NCBI GenBank assembly: GCA_933207985.1
Contig: OW240921.1
Location: 106,219,165 to 106,283,164, forward strand
From: Pelobates cultripes
Lineage: Eukaryota > Chordata > Amphibia > Anura > Pelobatidae
Direction: 5' to 3'
Length of the DNA: 64,000 nucleotides
The translations under genes and the position numbers were made by a program. Below the pieces are notes generated by a model. It saw nothing but the letters and a program-made list of their open reading frames with translations. It did not search any database and had not been told where the DNA came from. Positions 45,041 to 57,777 of this stretch are shown piece after piece. The first letter of the stretch is position 1, and each line of letters begins with the position of its first letter.

Positions 45041-48000
45041 CTGTAAGAGGAGAGGGAATATAAAGAAAAAAAAAACAAAAAAACTTGTGATGGTTTGCTA
45101 TGATGCACACGCGGTGTGAAACTCACATAGAAAAAAGGAAAACTCTTGAAACAGACAGGAAATTAAAAGTGTTAAACTCCAATTTCAAAACAAAGCTAAC
45201 TTCAAATAGTAACTTCTAGTACATTCACAAGGAAAGAGGCGAGGAGAAAGGATTCAAACTGGCTAACCGAATATATTAAATAGATATTATAGGCACCCAA
45301 ATGACCATCTCACTGAATTAGTCTGGGTGCAGTGTCCCTGCCTCCCTAAGACCTCAATGTAAAACACTGCAGGTTTTTGAGAAACTGCAACCTTTAATTG
45401 CAATACCAAGACAGACTCTTGTGGCCGTCTACCAGACAGTCATTAGAGGCACTTCTGGGAGTTCACCCGACTCTGGGTCACCTAAATGACGAAGGGCGTC
45501 TTCACGCTGTGCATGCGTTAGTGAAATCTCCATAGGGGATGCTTCCTATGGGGAGAGCGTAATGCGCTCGCCAAACATGTGCATTGGGTCTCCACTCAGG
45601 AGAGGCGAATGGCTGACCTAGTGCCAAGAGATATCGGCAATGAAATCATGTGAGTAAATAAAAGGTATTATAGGTGAATAAAAGGTGCTGCTAGGGGTGC
45701 TGCAATGGATGGGAGAAACCACAGGGCACTAGTGTTAGGAATACATATGAATATTCCTAACACTACAGATTCCCTTTAATGAATAGGATGGAGATACATT
45801 TTAGGGATAATAGCAAGGCACGCACTTATTTAGATGATGTGGATGCGTGAACTACCTTGAATTTTAAGATATCCCAAGACACACTCAATTCACTTAAGCA
45901 AGAGGTAACGTATTGCTGACGTATACTACGAGGCGCTCAATGCGGATTTCATTATGAAATTTAAAGGGACACGTAGCTTGGCACTCCTAACAGACCTGAA
46001 TTGTCTGTAAAACTTTGAGGTCCCTACATTAACTCTTACATACCTATATAATCCTAAAAAGACTGTTTACAAAGTCTTGTTCTCTACATTCAAAAGACAG
46101 CTCTTCAGAAGAGCTAATACTTTTGTCCTCTCAGTCATCCATAATTTCAACCTCAAACACTCACTTCAGCTTAAGCTATTGGAATTGGGATTTTTGGTGC
46201 TTTTGGCAGGTCATTAGAATAACAAAGTTGGTGGACTTTGGGCCACAAACCCTGTACACTGCAAGAAAATAAAACAAAAAATAATATATGACTTGACCAC
46301 AAACCACTGAGCTGTGTTGCAGTACACACGTCGGTAAATTGTAAGGAGGCTGGTAATACACAAGAATAAAATAATATGTATGAATTCTTCACTGTCTAAT
46401 AAGTACTGCTCAGTGCTAATTTGTATCCTAGCCAGCGTGCCTGCGACTCTTATGTCTGGAATTCATTGCCGGCAGAGACAGATTTCTGACAGCCCATTAA
46501 TCTCGCTTCGCACGGGCTTGGAGGGACAATGTGTATTCTAATGTGCCATAAACTGAAATCGTTATGCTTTAATCTTCCTTAGGAAGAGAAGAGAGGGGGC
46601 CGCCAGTCAATAAATATGCAGTGATGTTAAAAGTGACACGGGTTATTACTGCGTCAACTGCTCGTGCAGCTTAAAAGCGGATGGGGGAGAATAAAGCTGC
46701 GTGAATGTCAAACGTGCGGAGGTCAAGTTATGTCTTCAAAGGCCTTTTTCCTTCTCCACAATTTTTTTTTGAAATATTTAAATAACGGAATGAAAAACTT
46801 GTTTGTGGGCACTAAATTTTTATTTAAATGTAAATAAGCCACATAAAAATATGCTAGAAAACTTATAGATTGGGAGAGGAAACCCCCCACAAATATATAT
46901 TCTTTCCCCCACCTTCTAATTCTTTGGCATAGCCCTCTATGAACTGGTGAGACATAGTACAGGAAGTTCAGTTCTTCAAGCACAGCAACCATGGCACATA
47001 TAGTTACTAGCTATCCAATCTGACATTACATCTATGCAACTACCAAAGGAAATTACAGCGGTCACATAGAATGGGGCTTGCATGCCACATTTGTAGAGAT
47101 TCTGTTTTATCATTATTCTAATAAAGTACATAATGGGAATCCTGTTTACCATCATATCCCACAAAGTATCTGTTACTAAAGTAAGAGGAAAAGCATGTGA
47201 TTGAAATGAATACAATAGTGGCAAAAACAAACAAACAAACAAAAAAAAACAATTTGTAACATATTGTGTGGATTTTTTGTTTATCATTACTTAGGACATG
47301 GTTTCTGTGTGACATTGCTGTAATTACAATTCTTTGACGGATACAGTAAAAGCTAAATTGTTAGTGTCTCCCAAAGAGAGCACAGTATTTTGAGGTTAGG
47401 AAACAGGATTTCATTTTAAATTCAATTTGGGTCTGCAGCATTTGGAGTGTGAGTGCCTGTGTAAAGGTGGAAGGTGCATTTACATGGAGGACTGTGTGTG
47501 AATGCAGCACAGTATTTTAATGGAGGGTCTGTATGAGAATGCGCATGGTGCATTACATGGAGGGTCTGTATATGAATGTGCATGGTGCATTACATGGAGG
47601 GTCTGTATATGAATGCGCATGGTGCATTACATGGAGGGTCTGTATATGAATGCGCATGGTGCATTACACGGAGGGTCTGTATATGAATGCGCATGGTGCA
47701 TTACACGGAGGGTCTGTATATGAATGCGCATGGTGCATTACACGGAGGGTCTGTATATGAATGCGCATGGTGCATTACACGGAGGGTCTGTATATGAATG
47801 CGCATGGTGCATTACACGGAGGGTCTGTATATGAATGCGCATGGTGCATTACACGGAGGGACTGTATATGAATGCGCATGGTGCATTACACGGAGGGTCT
47901 ATATAAGAATGCGCATGGTGCATTACACGGAGGGTCTGTATACGAATGCGCATGGTGCATTACACGGAGGGTCTGTATATGAATGCGCATGGTGCATTAC

Positions 48001-51000
48001 ACGGAGGGTCTGTATATGAATGCGCATGGTGCATTACACATGGAGGGTCTGTATATGAATGTGCATGGTGCATTACATGGAGGGTCTCTATATGAATGCG
48101 CATGGTGCATTGCATGGAGGGTCTGTATATGAATGCGCATGGTGCACTGCATGGAGGGTCTGTAGGAGAATATGCAGGGTGCCTACAGTGAGGATCTGTG
48201 ACTGAGGATGCCCTGCCTATTCTCATTCTCTCCATATCCGGACCAACATCTATATAATGGAGAAAGTGTACATCTCCTACATTGCCAAAATTCAATCTTC
48301 CCATTATCACAAATTTTCTTCCTCACCATACTTGTGCCTTCCACCGACCGCTACATCAAATATCACCAATTCTCAGCAGAAATAGAGGCAGAGCTCAAAA
48401 TTGGATTGCCACAATACCAACTGAACTCTTCTGATGGAAGTGATGGAATGTACAGCTCTGCCTTAAAAAGCTGTAGGTTAATCTTACAAAGGATTCAATT
48501 TATAGTTTCAAAATTTCACTTATGTGTTTCTGCTCTGCTCACTCCACCCTGCTTGCTTACCATCTATATCTTGCCCAAGGAAGGAACACCAACAACTCCT
48601 CATGTCTTCAATGGCAGACATGTCGTCCTCTGAGATTTTGTTGTTGAACATGAGGTGCATAGATGGGATGATCAAATCGTTAACAATACTAATTCCCTCA
48701 GACACCTGCTCATCTTGAGGACTTCCAAAAAGGTTGATAGCTCTATTATTTAGATCCTGTGAGATGCAACACAAAATTTGGCTTAAGGATCTTTACAGTA
48801 GACAAGTTAGAGACAGACATTTACAACATAATTAGAGAGAAGTAAACCATGTTTAAAAAAAAAAACTGCGGCCGAGCGCAGTCACTCAGCAACGTTTTTA
48901 TGAATGAGTTAAAAAGTTTCTGTTCAGCATTGCATGGTGCTCATTGGTTAGTCTGGGACCACTTAAAATGTCTGGTGCTGACTAACAGGAGGCCCAAGTA
49001 TTCATTGATACCTGTGGTTAGTGGTGTGATTAGGGATTTAAACCTTCTCACACAAACTATTTTAAGTCATTTAAATTTCTGTCTAAGGAGGTGCTTCCAG
49101 AGCTGCAAGCAGCTTATCAAAAAGTCAGAGGCCACTAAAAGGAGACCCTAGGGATAGTTGATTGAGCAGAGATTTAACCATGCTCCCACCACAAACTTTA
49201 TATAGGCATTTAAATAGGCATCTAACTTCTAGCACTGCAAGCAACTCATCAAAAAGTCTGGGGTGACTAAAAATGGCCTTAGCAGACAGAGGGGAGCCCC
49301 AAGTATCCATGAATTCCTTGGGGCTCCCTGGTGTGAGCAGGGATTTAACTCTGCTCACACCAGGATTGCAAGGCATTCCATGCTGTCCCACATGCATTTA
49401 AGCCCACTCTGTGAATGACGGAATGTAACATCCTAACAGTTTTGGGGAGTTAAAGTGAGGAGTTGAATATAATCAATAGATTCACAGGTTTGTCTCCATA
49501 GGGCTGTACCAGTCTCTAGGATAGCCGGTCATGTTACTGTGGGCTATAGCAGCCACCTGGAATAAGAATTTCTGAACATAATCACAATATCAATAGCTAA
49601 ATGCATTGGTGTTGGAAACATTACCATGAAACGAGATTCATTGGTGAAAGTTTCCTGCGAGCAAATAAGTTATCATGAAATGCAAAGTTCTCACCACAAG
49701 ACACTTCCTTCTGTATATTTCAATCAGTTTTGCATTCACGCCACGATTTGGCCCTATACGCAGCAGAGTGTTGTTGAAGTGGTAAGCATAAATCAGGTAA
49801 GTTAGGGCTTCCTGATACCTACAAGAATGAGAGTTGTGATAAGGAGAACATATTTGTATTGTAACGAACTATATGTTCATTTCTTCCTAGTTAAGTATCG
49901 AAGTACTAACATAGTATGCTTTTCTAAAACAAGTCCCTTCAAATGGCAGTTCTCAAATTAACTTTTGTATGAAATAAATGCACAATAAATATATTTTAAT
50001 ATTAATAAAATATTAATATAATATATAAGCTTCACAAGTGAGCCATTTCTTAGATTTCATGGGGTTATATGAATGGTATTTACATGACATGAATCACTGC
50101 GCTGGCACAGACACAGCATACTACACAAATCTGTTTAACACTGATTAAGTTGATTAAGCGCGGGTTCCAGGAACACACATATTTCCAATGGAGGGGACAC
50201 AAATGTTCTCAAAAAGGCTCCTTCTTATTCTCTTTATTAAAACATGGATAAAGTTCCTTTAAACTCTTAAGACAGCAAAACAGAGACAACGTGGATCTGT
50301 CACCTCAAACTTACCTTTCTTCTATTGTTTCCTCTTCAGAATCTGTTCTTTTCTTTATTCCTGATCTAGTGCTCTTTAAAACATAAAACAAAGTCTAAGG
50401 ACTACTTTGTCCTATGTATTTTTCCTACACTTGGCAATCTTGACAAAGCAAACTTCACCCTGTGCCAGCTTGACAAATAAATAAAGTGAAGCTTGCCTTA
50501 AAGGGAATATTTATAGCCTTAAGAATACAAATCTGAATTTCTAACACTATAGTTTCCTCTGGTTGCCCTCCGGCACATAAAGGGTTAAAAAAAAAAAAAA
50601 AAAAACATAATCTGATGGGGGGACTAATTTGCATGCACAGTGAGCTCGTATTAGGCCTTCCCTATAGAAAAGTATGCCTGAATACTGGAGTGTAAGTACG
50701 ATCAGCATTGATTCACGGAGTCAAATACAGTGCAAAACCTAGAAGCGCCTCTAGTGGCCATCTCAGACAACCACTAGAGTCAGTCTTAGTATTGCAATGT
50801 TTTACATTGCAGGACTAAGGGGAACAGAGACACTGAATCAAGACAACTACAATGAGATGAAGTGGTACGGGTGCCTATAGTGTCCCTTTAAACTCCACCC
50901 TTTTGTCTTAACTATCAAGCGTAGGAAAAATACAAAAGACAAAGTAGTCCCTACTTTGTCTTGTGTTTTAAGAGAATTAGAAGAAATGAAGAACAGATTC

Positions 51001-54000
51001 TAAAAGAGGCAGAGAAGAAATAAACAATAAGAGTAAGGCAAGTTTGAGGTGACAGCCACTGGATTCACTGAGCATCCAAACATATCCTACAAATTATAAA
51101 CCTAAACAGTCACTGGTGTATACTGCTCTATCCTGAAAACTGTAGTGGACTATCATACGACTATCAGAATGCAGTGTGGAGGTTTAATAGACAAGTACTA
51201 AAATCTTCATATTTAGCAGCATCTATAGTCACCAGAACAACTACAGCTCATTGAATTTGTTCTGGTGGGTAGAATCATTACCTTCAGGCTTCTGCTGAAA
51301 AAACTGTCTTTTCAGAGAAAATGCAGTGTTTATATTACAGCCTAGTGATAACTTCACTGGAAACTCCTCAGATAGCTGTTAGAGATCCTTCCTGGGTCAT
51401 GGCTGCCTAAAATGCATCCATACATTCAGTATCTCCTCCCTCTGCATGCAGACACTGAACTTTCCTCCTCTATGAGGATGCTGATTGGCCAGGGCTGTGT
51501 TTGAATTGTGCTGGCTCTGCCCCTGATCTGCCTCTCTGTTAGTATCAGCCAATCCTATGGGGAAGCATTGTGATTGTATCAGGCTACCACTTCTGCTGAT
51601 GTCAGCAGACTGATTGTTTTTCTGAGGCAAACAACATGTAGAGCTACAGCCTCAGGCTTGAATACAGTAAGATTTTGCTATATTTATGGAGGCATGAGGG
51701 GCTAGATGATGGTTTTATCCATATAGGGTCAGGAATACACGTTTGTGTTCCTGACCCTATAGTGCTCCTTTAAGACATCAAGACTGACACAGGTAGGCTT
51801 GAGCAACATGAGAGCGTTGTCCAATGCTTCTCATTCTGATACACACTTAACATGATGAAATGATAGAACTACAAAATCCAGTGTAAGACACTTTATGTTA
51901 GACAATTATTTTTGACCAACTCGACATGAGCATTTAAAGAAAAAGTATTAAAACAATAGAGCCACCTACTTCTCATTCTGGTACAGCTCCAATCCAGTCA
52001 GAAGATAAACAGACACCTTGCGAAACAGACTGTAATCTTCATGCCATTTCTATCATGAAACAGATATATTTTTAGAAACTTACATCTTTTCCCCTTTTGG
52101 CCGATTTATTATTATTAGTGGAAATATTTGTTGTAAGGTCATTGTTTACAAAACAAAAAATGACTATTTACTCGGACTTTAAATATAACTGCTCTATATA
52201 TCAGTAATGGTTAACATCAGATGCAAAGTCAACGTGTAACGTTTTAGATTTCACAAGATTTGAAACCCTGTTTAATGGATATTCTGTATCAGACGAGCTC
52301 ATAACTTTGTGTTTGGTTACGCCTGTATTGCATTTCCCCATATATATTAACATAATACTGCGTTGAATGGACTTATTTTTAAGGATAAATATTTATGCTC
52401 AATAGGTATCTATTTACTGTAGTTTTGTTTACATTGAGGTGATTACCTTTCCCATGTGTAAGATTTAAGATCTCTTTTAAAATGCAGAAATCATTTTGCG
52501 GTAGAGAAATGATGTAGTTATGGTCACCAAACAACATCCTGTTATATTGCGAAGCTGCAACAATTTATCAGCGTTGAGTTGTTTGTTCGGGTATCACTAT
52601 ATTTTTTTCCAATAGCTTTCAGCTGTATCCCCGATCAGTTACTTATATTATATAGAAGAAATTCAGCCAGATAGGCAAAGGGAAAGTGGCATTAAAAGTG
52701 TTCATAATGCATTGTCTATAAATCTGATAGCACCTGGCAATCCCAAACTGATAAAACTAAAAACTTCTGAAAATTATGGGTACTGAATGGCGACCTATTG
52801 GCAGCCCTAGATTACGTCTGAAACAGAAAACCATTAGTTACAACAAATGGAACTGTGAATGGTGTATGATAACTCCACTAAGCCTATTACAAGACCTACA
52901 ACTGACACTTTTAGGACACTTATTTGTCTTTTTAAAAAGGACACTATAGGAACCAGAACCACTATAACGTAACGTAGAGTGTTTAAACCATAGAGACTGT
53001 CCCTGCAGCCTCGGCTGTGGTTTCCGATAAAAGGTCGGGTTTACATTGTGCCTAACAGCACCGCTAGTGGCGGTCACACGGACAGGCACAACATGAGCTT
53101 CATGGGTTTGGTTCTGCAAAGATTTTGGCATATCAGAAATCTGCAAGGAGACTCTGAATGCTCCAAACAGAAATGCATTGATTAAATGTAAATCTATGAA
53201 TAGATACTGATTTCAGTGCAGTGATTTGCTGAGCATGCGCACTAGCCCCTTAATGCTTCCCTACAGGGTAGCACTGATGATCTCAGCCGGAGAGATGGGG
53301 CTTCCACAGAGAGAGTGGTAAACTGGGGGAGAAAAGCAAATACAAATATTTTTTGCTTTGCTTGTTCTGAGGGTGGCAAAAATCCCAAAATAGGTAGGGT
53401 TACTCTTTGTGTTTGTATTTCTAATGTTATAGTGTTCCTTTAAATTATAACAACTTAACTGAGGTACATGACCATGAATACAAAAAAATATTCATAATTT
53501 GTGATTGGATGAACACACTGTGCAGAGTAAACCGCAGCCCTTCCCAGTCACTGCTCTTGAATAGTCCCTATCATAAGAAATAACAGAGAATACCTGGGAA
53601 TGTGTTATGCTATCCCTGATTATTACATTTGGTCAATAAGGATTTCTCACGTGATATTGGCAAAGTTATTTCACTAATTAGCATGCCTACATACTGGATT
53701 GTGTGTCAAAGATGTTTAATGATCTATAGCTAAAGCCATGTGAGCTCTTCATGTTGACATATGGGGTTAGCACTGAAAAAAGGAAAGTAACTTCAGATTT
53801 TCTTTAGAGTGATTACGGTTTATGGATACAATTTAAAACCTAACCTCATATTCTTTCATATCCATATCATTTGGCCCAATCTCCTTCAGTTTTCTCTGTG
53901 CCACCTTCATGATACTTATTGATCTGTTTAAGCAAAAAAACAAGCAGAAAACATGACTGGTTAATGAGCACACTGGGAGAATATAGGAACAGAGTGGCTG

Positions 54001-57000
54001 ATGTCACTTTGGGTTTATTGCCAGTTCAGTCACGTCCTGATTATGGGTAATTACTCTGCTTTGAGAAGTGTTCCCAAATGTTGTCAAACTGTACTGAAAG
54101 GTTGAGGGATATGGTAAGGGGGGGAGGGGTTATGTAGTCAGGAGTAGAGAGTGATTGTTACATTAGTCCAAACCCCATCAACAGCAGAACATTGCACTGC
54201 CAGACACAAGGGGAGATCTCCTTACAAAGTAAAATAAGTTATCACTATATGACAACTAAACTGAGAGCATAAAGACTTATTCAAATGTCAAGTGAACTAG
54301 TCATGATCGGTTAATTTTAAGAGCCACCAAAGAGGTAGTAAAGTATTTGTAGCTCACCGCTCATCATAGCTGAGATTTTTATCAGCAAACTGCTCCAACA
54401 GTGTCCGTTCTATAACACGCTCAGGGGCCTTATTTCGGAAGAAATAGACCAGGACATGCTGAAGACGGGGGTCACTGGAAGGGTTAAGTTCTTCTTTGGA
54501 CAGTTGGTAGAGACGGGTATATTCCTCACGGAATGCCTAGAAAGAAATCCATATTTATGCATTAATTACCCTATTGAGAAAGAATAACTGAAAATTTTTC
54601 ATACAGCAATATTAAAGAGTAGGATATTTGTTGCATCAACGTTTTAGCAGGGTAGTGCAGACGTATCTCCAGATTCTATTGGATAGATAAAAAATAAAAT
54701 AAAAAAAAAGATGCAAAACTTACGCATTGATTCCATCTTTTTGGGATTAAGTGTGAAGCAAATAGTAACTTTCCAAGCCACATAATAAAGTCTCAGGTTA
54801 AAGAGCTATTTGTTTTCAGATCTAAAATAAGCACAGGCTAGAATGACTGCAAAACTGGTACAGCAGAGCATTCTGATAGACAAACACATACCTCTAGCAT
54901 GAAATTATCATGCTTCTACCATTCCAGAATATTTCTGGGCTCTCATTAATACAAAAAGCTTCGGCAATGACAAATCAACATTGTGCAGCCATGTGAAACA
55001 GGATCTAAGAAACACACATTAGTGCCTTTAGCTGCTTTGCCTCAAGGTGCAGCGACTTAATTACAAGGAATGAATGTGACTGAACAGATTTTGAACCTCA
55101 AAGTGAAAAGTTCTTTGAAAAAGCCAAATACATCATCTGCTACCTTTTCAGAGCTGAAAACTAATTTACGTCAAACACGGGATGCTGCTGCATGGTACAG
55201 CCTAAAATTATCTTGTTGGAACCCAAGCGGCTCTGTGCATATGCATGCGGTGACAAAAATAGATGTTCCACAGGCTCCAAAACAAATTTGCATGTTTTTG
55301 CAGATTGAACAATAGTGAAGCTGACAGTGCTTTTCACAGACAAAGAGAAGCTAAAAATTCTAAGCAAATGTAATCGCTTTAAGGTGGCAAAGATCCCACA
55401 CATGTGCCAGCCTACAACACTGCTTTCTTTGCTCTGTGTAGGCAGTGATTTTGATGACCTGACCCATCTCTGCAGTTATTGTTCAGTTATGGCAAGGGCA
55501 CCAGGTATTATACATCAGGGAAGGCTAACCTTTCACACTGCTGCTGTTGTGGTCATTTCCATTGATATCCAAAAGCTGGCAAGTGTCTATAAAAACCATC
55601 ACATGTTTTAGAAAGCTAATGTTTAGTGTCCAGCAGTATATACTATGTACTATTTGAACATATTACAGTAATGGCATCTTACATGACATAATCAGGTACT
55701 GACTGCAACCCACTATTGCTGGATTGCCCAGTGGACAAGAAGCTGTACAAGATACCGACATGATGCCCAAATTGTACATCTTTTATAGACCTTGAGACTA
55801 AATGAACTAATTGCATGTCTCAGCATATCCATTAAAAAATATATAATAATAAAATATAGCATCTAATGCAGGTTTCAGATTAAACGCTCCATGATTTCTA
55901 AACTTACACATTCATCACACCAAAACATTTGACTACAGATCAAAGGAGTCAAACTGCTTTTTATAGCTGTGTGTGTCAATTGAACATCTAGAAACCCTAA
56001 ATTCAACCATTTATCTACTTAATTTGATTTCAGTGTAAATGTATATTAAATCACAACAAGCATGTTAGTAAGCACAGCAAATTAGTAATTTGGTAGTCCA
56101 CTGCAACACCAATATCTGTGACATGGACACTGTCAAGGTACCTTAACAAGACCAGCTTCAGGCCCGTCTCGATCAAAGACCTGGCGGGCTTTGAGTATTG
56201 CCAGTATAACACCTTGCATTGCAGGGCAGAGCATCACCTAGCACAGTGAAATGAATTAAAACAAATAAAAGCAACCCCCTCGCGTCACCAAAACAAACAT
56301 AGCACAAGTATGAAAAGCGAAAAAAAAAAAAAAAAACACAAAAAAAAAATACGTAAAAGAAAAGATTTAAGTGAACCACTTCAGCCCAGGAGCTATGGGG
56401 ATTTTTTTAACTTGGTATAACAAAGAGGGGTTAACACACCTTTGTGGGCAGCCCTATTTTACTGTAAAACAGATGTGAATTTGACCACCCATCTGCTTTT
56501 TTTGATCATTTGAATTAACATCTGGACCTTATGTGCAATATTTACAGGCTTCGAGCTCCCATGCTCTGTACCTCCTCATTATACCCATCAGCGTCGGATC
56601 TAACGAGTATCTTTCCCACACTAGGTATCTCCACTTCAGAAAGTTGGGAGCTGGGCTGTTGCTCCTCTTTCTCCTGACCAGTGAGGCTGGGTTCAGGAAG
56701 GCTTGGCTCCTCTGACTCTGGATGTGTCGGCTGTGACCGCAGGTAAGGAAAAAAGACACAAAGGAGCAAAATAGGAAGAGAGAAGGAAAGACAGTAAAGA
56801 AATGAATAGAGGTTACGCGGATACATGAAAAATGTAAAAATAGTGTAAAGGAATTACTTTTGAGTGTTTGTATTTTCATAGTTCGCAGTGTAAAGATTAA
56901 AGAGAAAATAAGCTTCTCCTTACATTAGTAGAGGATTTAATAAATAAGGTTAATTTGTAAAAATAGCATATGCATTAAGTTATTAATAGCTCAACACTTT

Positions 57001-57700
57001 TGTCGAGTGAGTGGGAATACTCAAGTTTTGGCTGTGAAATGTACATTTTTGCTCACTTTATGTAAAGGACTGCTAATTTTTTCATAGAAGTGGCTATAGA
57101 ATAAGCTTTTCGTGATGCTCAGTCCTGGTCGCCTACTATTCCAGATGTTAGTTGTGATTGCCCCAAGATAAACACTTGCACTAGAATCACTTGCTTTGGC
57201 ATTTGAGAGACTCTCAGAGGGTGCACAATGAATGTACCGTATGTTTCCATGTATAAAACCATGTTTTTTCTCTGATTTTTTTAGTCTAAAATTGTGGGTC
57301 GTCTTATACACGGAATGTCACTGCAGGGGTTAAAAATAAACACTTGTGCACGGGGCCTAAGTTAAGATGGCGCTTGCTGCATTTCAGTGTGCCACGCCCC
57401 ACACAGATGCCTGGCCTCCCTTCCGCTGATCCACTTCTGAATTCTGTGGCAAGGAGGAAGAGGATCCTATATGCGTGGGAGCTGCAGCAGACATCAGCAC
57501 TTACCACCAACGGAGCTCCAGAGACACAAAAGGAGCAGCCATATTAAAGTTTGCTCCACCTCAGGTAGGTCTTGCTTTTTGATTTAAATAGACCTTCCAA
57601 AATGGAGTACACTGAAGAATGTATGATCATATATTTAACTAGAGGCTTTAAAGCTGGTTTGAGTGTGTGTGTGTGTATATATATACACACACATATATAT

Positions 57701-57777
<77 letters not shown>

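Larger units (their letters stand above)
35054..46638. repeat. Copy 2 of the 11.6-kb duplicated locus
   Basis: Counterpart of 15741-27346. Beyond 46638 it continues without a break into the rest of USP28, so this is the copy connected to the real gene. Confidence 0.95.

Noticed and set aside
47474..48205. CRISPR array
   Set aside because: Units are contiguous with no unique spacers, in a spliced-gene eukaryotic context.
47798..48310. Open frames of 73 and 116 codons across the 37-bp repeats
   Set aside because: They consist of the translated minisatellite unit cycling through three frames; no independent coding signal.
55315..55611. 98-codon plus-strand open frame in a USP28 intron
   Set aside because: No similarity recognised and opposite to the gene; nothing supports a nested gene.
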